NCBI GenBank assembly: GCA_030523385.1
Contig: JAUNIV010000057.1
Span: forward strand, 1 to 8,001
DNA from: Bacteroidales bacterium
Lineage (GTDB): Bacteria > Bacteroidota > Bacteroidia > Bacteroidales > Bacteroidaceae
Reading direction: 5' to 3'
Length of the DNA: 8,001 nt
In this document: one piece after another, positions 5,442 to 8,001 of the stretch
Numbering within the stretch: position 1 is the stretch's first letter
Layout of the letters: each line of letters begins with the position of its first letter
Position numbers and translations under genes: made by a program
The notes under the pieces: generated by a model
Databases searched by the model: none
What the model was told of the DNA's origin: nothing
The model's input: only the letters and a program-made list of their open reading frames with translations

Positions 5442-6211
5442 TACAGGTTAAAGCATTATATAAATCTTTTGAGGACAGGGATGTATTGTCTGACATCAAC
5501 TCTACGTTCGAGAACGGGAAGACAAATTTGATTATCGGCCAGAGCGGTTCGGGAAAGACCGTGCTGATGAAATGTATCGTGGGGTTGCTCACTCCCGAGA
5601 AAGGAGAGATTCTGTATGACGGGCGCAACTTCCTCAACATGAACAAGAAGGAAAAGAAGACATTGCGCCGCGAGATGGGGATGATTTTCCAGAGTGCCGC
5701 CTTGTTCGATTCGCTCTCCGTGTTGGAGAATGTGATGTTTCCGCTGGACATGTTCTCCAACGACACGTATCGCGACCGGGTGAAGCGTGCCCAGTTCTGT
5801 CTGGACCGCGTAAACCTGATTGAAGCCCAGAAAAAATATCCCGGCGAAATAAGCGGAGGTATGCAGAAGCGTGTGGCTATAGCGCGTGCCATTGCGCTCA
5901 ATCCGCAGTATCTGTTCTGCGACGAGCCTAATTCGGGGCTGGACCCGAAGACTTCGCTGGTGATTGACGAGCTGATTCATGACATTACTACCGAGTATAA
6001 CATGACCACCATCATCAATACGCACGACATGAACTCCGTCATGGGCATCGGAGACAGCATCATTTACATCTATCAAGGCCACAAAGAATGGGAAGGCACC
6101 AAGAACGATGTGTTTACTGCCACCAACGAAAGGCTCAACAACTTCATCTTTGCTTCAGACCTGCTGCGCAAAGTGCGGGTAATGGAAGAACAGTCATTAA
6201 GCCACAAATAA
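5438..6211 (+). CDS. mlaF: MlaF-type ATPase of the MCE/Mla phospholipid ABC transporter
   Basis: MlaF is the cytoplasmic ATPase paired with the MlaE permease. The 257-residue product has Walker A GQSGSGKT at 34-41, Q-loop Gln85, signature ISGGMQKR at 138-145, Walker B LFCDEP with Asp162 and Glu163, and H-loop His196. The SGGMQKRVAIARA form and the CDEPNSGLDP run are characteristic of the Mla/Ttg2A/Mkl subfamily. ATG 5438 overlaps the mlaE stop in ATGA, indicating translational coupling and equal production of the two subunits. An open frame extends upstream to 5186 but lies over mlaE in another frame and is not coding. Gene order is permease then ATPase, the reverse of E. coli. Transcription probably ends in the hairpin 10 bases downstream. 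Confidence 0.93.
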   Translation: MIQVKALYKSFEDRDVLSDINSTFENGKTNLIIGQSGSGKTVLMKCIVGLLTPEKGEILYDGRNFLNMNKKEKKTLRREMGMIFQSAALFDSLSVLENVMFPLDMFSNDTYRDRVKRAQFCLDRVNLIEAQKKYPGEISGGMQKRVAIARAIALNPQYLFCDEPNSGLDPKTSLVIDELIHDITTEYNMTTIINTHDMNSVMGIGDSIIYIYQGHKEWEGTKNDVFTATNERLNNFIFASDLLRKVRVMEEQSLSHK

Positions 6212-6221
6212 CTACAAATAA

Positions 6222-6277
6222 AAAATGTCATTCAGGCGAAAGTCCGTCATAAGCGCGACTTCCCTGAATGACATTTT
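6222..6277. terminator. Long perfect hairpin, bidirectional terminator between mlaF and der
   Basis: AAAATGTCATTCAGG (6222-6236) and CCTGAATGACATTTT (6263-6277) are perfect 15-base inverted arms. Inside them GAAAGTC (6238-6244) and GACTTC (6257-6262) add six more pairs with a bulge. On the plus strand the arm ends in TTTTCATTCC, and on the minus strand in TTTTTTATTTG, a better T-tract. It lies between two convergent genes and should end both, with stronger action on the era-der transcript. Confidence 0.8.
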
Positions 6278-6298
6278 CATTCCATATTCTATCTGATA

Positions 6299-7612
6299 TT
6301 ATTTCTGTCGGATAAAAATATTAATCGGAGTGCCCGACAAAGGCCATTTCTCACGCATTTTGTTTTCCAAGAAACGCTTATAAGGCTCCTTTACGTATTG
6401 GGGCAGATTGGCGAAAAACACAAAAGAAGGAACTTGTGTGTTGGGCAACTGCGTGCAATACTTGATTTTGATGTACTTACCCTTATTGGAAGGTGGCGGA
6501 TAGGCCTCAATCAGCGGAAGCATCTCTTCGTTCAGGCGGGCTGTAGGGATGCGCGTGGTGCGTGCATGATATACTTCCTTCGCCATTTCGAGCACCTTAA
6601 AGATACGCTGTTTGGTCAATGCCGAAGCAAACACAATGGGGAAATCAACGAAAGGAGCAAACCGCGCACGGATAGCTTCCTCGTAGGTCTTCATGACTTT
6701 GGTATCTTTGTTCTCTACCAAGTCCCATTTGTTTACTACCACTACCAGCCCCTTCTGATTGCGCTGTATCAACGAGAAGATATTGAGGTCCTGTCCTTCA
6801 ATACCACGGGTGGCATCGAGCATCAGGATACATACATCCGAACTTTCGATGGAACGGATGGAACGGATGACCGAATAATATTCCAAATCCTCTACTACCT
6901 TGTTTTTCTTACGAATGCCGGCGGTATCTACCAGATAGAAGTCAAAGCCAAACTTCTCATAACGGGTATAGATAGAATCACGGGTAGTGCCTGCAATCTC
7001 AGTCACGATGTTCCGGTCTTCTCCGATGAAAGCATTGATGATGGAAGACTTACCTGCATTCGGACGGCCCACCACGGCAAAACGGGGAATGTCATCGTCC
7101 AACAATTCTTCTCCTTCTTTATTGAACTTGTCTACCACCAGGTCGAGCAAATCGCCCGTACCGCTTCCGCTCAATGCCGAAATGCAATAAGGGTCGCCCA
7201 ATCCCAATGTATAAAATTCGGCCGCATTATATTGCAAATCATTGTTATCGGTCTTGTTGGCCACCATAATGACAGGCTTCTTCGTGCGGCGTAAGATAGA
7301 AGCCACAGCCATATCCAAGTCTGTCACTCCATTGACCACATCTACCACAAACAAGATTACATCGGCTTCTTCGATGGCGAGAGCCACTTGTTTTCTGATT
7401 TCTTCTTCAAAAACATCGTCTGAGTTTACCACCCATCCTCCGGTGTCAACTACAGAAAACTCCACTCCTTGCCATTCCGATTTGCCGTATTGACGGTCAC
7501 GAGTGGTACCGGCCTGCTCGTTCACGATGGCCTGGCGTGTTTTTGTCAAGCGATTAAAAAGTGTAGATTTCCCCACATTGGGACGTCCTACAATTGCAAC
7601 TAAATTTCCCAT
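6299..7612 (-). CDS. der: Der (EngA), tandem-GTPase of 50S ribosome assembly
   Basis: Der is an essential GTPase with two G domains in tandem that assists maturation of the large ribosomal subunit. The 437-residue product has, in domain 1, G1 GRPNVGKS at 9-16, G3 DTGG at 56-59 and G4 NKTD at 119-122. Domain 2 has G1 GRPNAGKS at 182-189, G3 DTAG at 229-232 and G4 NKWD at 294-297. The C-terminal KH-like domain covers about 350-437. Length fits the family (E. coli 490, B. subtilis 436). It starts 33 bases after the era stop on the same strand, so the two are probably co-transcribed. No separate promoter was seen in the gap. The start MGNLVAIVGRPN is the family's usual beginning. Confidence 0.97.
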   Translation of the reverse strand: MGNLVAIVGRPNVGKSTLFNRLTKTRQAIVNEQAGTTRDRQYGKSEWQGVEFSVVDTGGWVVNSDDVFEEEIRKQVALAIEEADVILFVVDVVNGVTDLDMAVASILRRTKKPVIMVANKTDNNDLQYNAAEFYTLGLGDPYCISALSGSGTGDLLDLVVDKFNKEGEELLDDDIPRFAVVGRPNAGKSSIINAFIGEDRNIVTEIAGTTRDSIYTRYEKFGFDFYLVDTAGIRKKNKVVEDLEYYSVIRSIRSIESSDVCILMLDATRGIEGQDLNIFSLIQRNQKGLVVVVNKWDLVENKDTKVMKTYEEAIRARFAPFVDFPIVFASALTKQRIFKVLEMAKEVYHARTTRIPTARLNEEMLPLIEAYPPPSNKGKYIKIKYCTQLPNTQVPSFVFFANLPQYVKEPYKRFLENKMREKWPLSGTPINIFIRQK

Positions 7613-7645
7613 ATTCTTTCTTCTTTACGGCTATCACAGTCGATT

Positions 7646-8001
7646 TCAATCCAATTGATACCCAAAGTTCTTCAATTCCTTATCCGAATTTCTCCAATCC
7701 TTATCCACCTTTACAAAGGTCTCCAAATAGATGGACTTCTGGAAGAAGTGCTCCAAAGTCTTACGGGCTTCGGTGGCCACTTTCTTCAAAGCCTTTCCCT
7801 GCCTTCCTATGATGATTCCCTTTTGCGACTCGCGCTCCACATAAATCACTGCATTGATATGGATGCTTTTGGCATCCTCCTTGAATTGTTCCACCACCAC
7901 TTCTACCGCATAGGGTATTTCCTTGTCGTAGTAAAGCAGAATCTTCTCACGGATGATCTCGGTCACAAAGAAACGGGCGGGCTTGTCAGTCCATTGGTCT
8001 T
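7646..8001 (-). CDS. era: Era, GTPase of 30S ribosome assembly (3' part; runs off right edge)
   Basis: Era binds the 3' end of 16S rRNA during small-subunit maturation. The last 117 complete codons are visible, starting DQWTDKPARFF and continuing VTEIIREK. This is the linker and C-terminal KH domain: the RNA-binding GxxG loop is in IIIGRQGKALKK, preceded by a strand of the form INAVIYVERESQKG. The G domain lies outside the window. The frame is open to the right edge, so the GTG at 7966 is an internal valine codon and not a start. It is followed after 33 bases by der, giving an era-der pair of ribosome-assembly GTPases. The ending NFGYQLD is seen; identity rests on the KH domain, the preceding linker motif and context. 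Confidence 0.93.
   Translation of the reverse strand, partial: DQWTDKPARFFVTEIIREKILLYYDKEIPYAVEVVVEQFKEDAKSIHINAVIYVERESQKGIIIGRQGKALKKVATEARKTLEHFFQKSIYLETFVKVDKDWRNSDKELKNFGYQLD

Noticed and set aside
6398..7294. 298-codon open frame on the plus strand
   Set aside because: It lies wholly antisense to der, whose GTPase motifs are intact, and its translation resembles no protein family; it is a shadow frame.
7613..7645. Possible promoter for der in the era-der gap
   Set aside because: The 33-base gap holds no TAnnTTTG element on the minus strand; co-transcription with era is simpler.

Overview
The window reads as a housekeeping stretch of a Bacteroidales chromosome, most likely a gut Bacteroides or Phocaeicola-type genome. 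Three things point there. Start sites lack a Shine-Dalgarno sequence and sit behind A/T-rich leaders. Several upstream regions match the Bacteroides promoter form (TTTG, about 19-22 bases, then TAnnTTTG). The proteins also have Bacteroidetes character, for example a stand-alone 81-residue RRM protein and an MlaE/MlaF pair without MlaD beside it. No mobile element, CRISPR array, tRNA or rRNA was seen.

Layout. Positions 1-2939 (minus strand) hold the protein quality-control operon tig-clpP-clpX: trigger factor, the ClpP protease, and the first 245 residues of the ClpX unfoldase, which runs off the left edge and appears to start at TTG. A canonical Bacteroides promoter lies in front of tig. Positions 2940-3457 are a 518-base non-coding region. 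It contains the tig promoter, an A/T-tract repeat, and the promoter and long structured leader of a plus-strand gene for a single-RRM RNA-binding protein (3458-3703). A hairpin separates that gene from the convergent lptB (3745-4566), the ATPase of the lipopolysaccharide exporter. lptB is divergent from mlaE-mlaF (4695-6211), the permease and ATPase of an MCE/Mla-type phospholipid transporter, which overlap by four bases. A long perfect hairpin lies between mlaF and the convergent der (6299-7612). der follows era (from the right edge to 7646), and both are minus-strand ribosome-assembly GTPases.

How the genes fit together. Trigger factor folds nascent chains and ClpXP degrades substrates. LptB and MlaEF both drive lipid traffic between the two membranes of a Gram-negative envelope. 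Era and Der act in 30S and 50S subunit maturation. All genes look intact, with catalytic motifs present.

The coding content is ordinary. The least explained part is the roughly 157-base leader of the RRM gene. It holds two helices that cross in order (a possible pseudoknot), one of which is followed by a T-rich tract like an attenuator. Other points of interest are the TTG start of clpX, a long apparent propeptide on ClpP, alternative hairpins between tig and clpP, and a promoter element lying inside the longest possible lptB frame that helps fix its real start.
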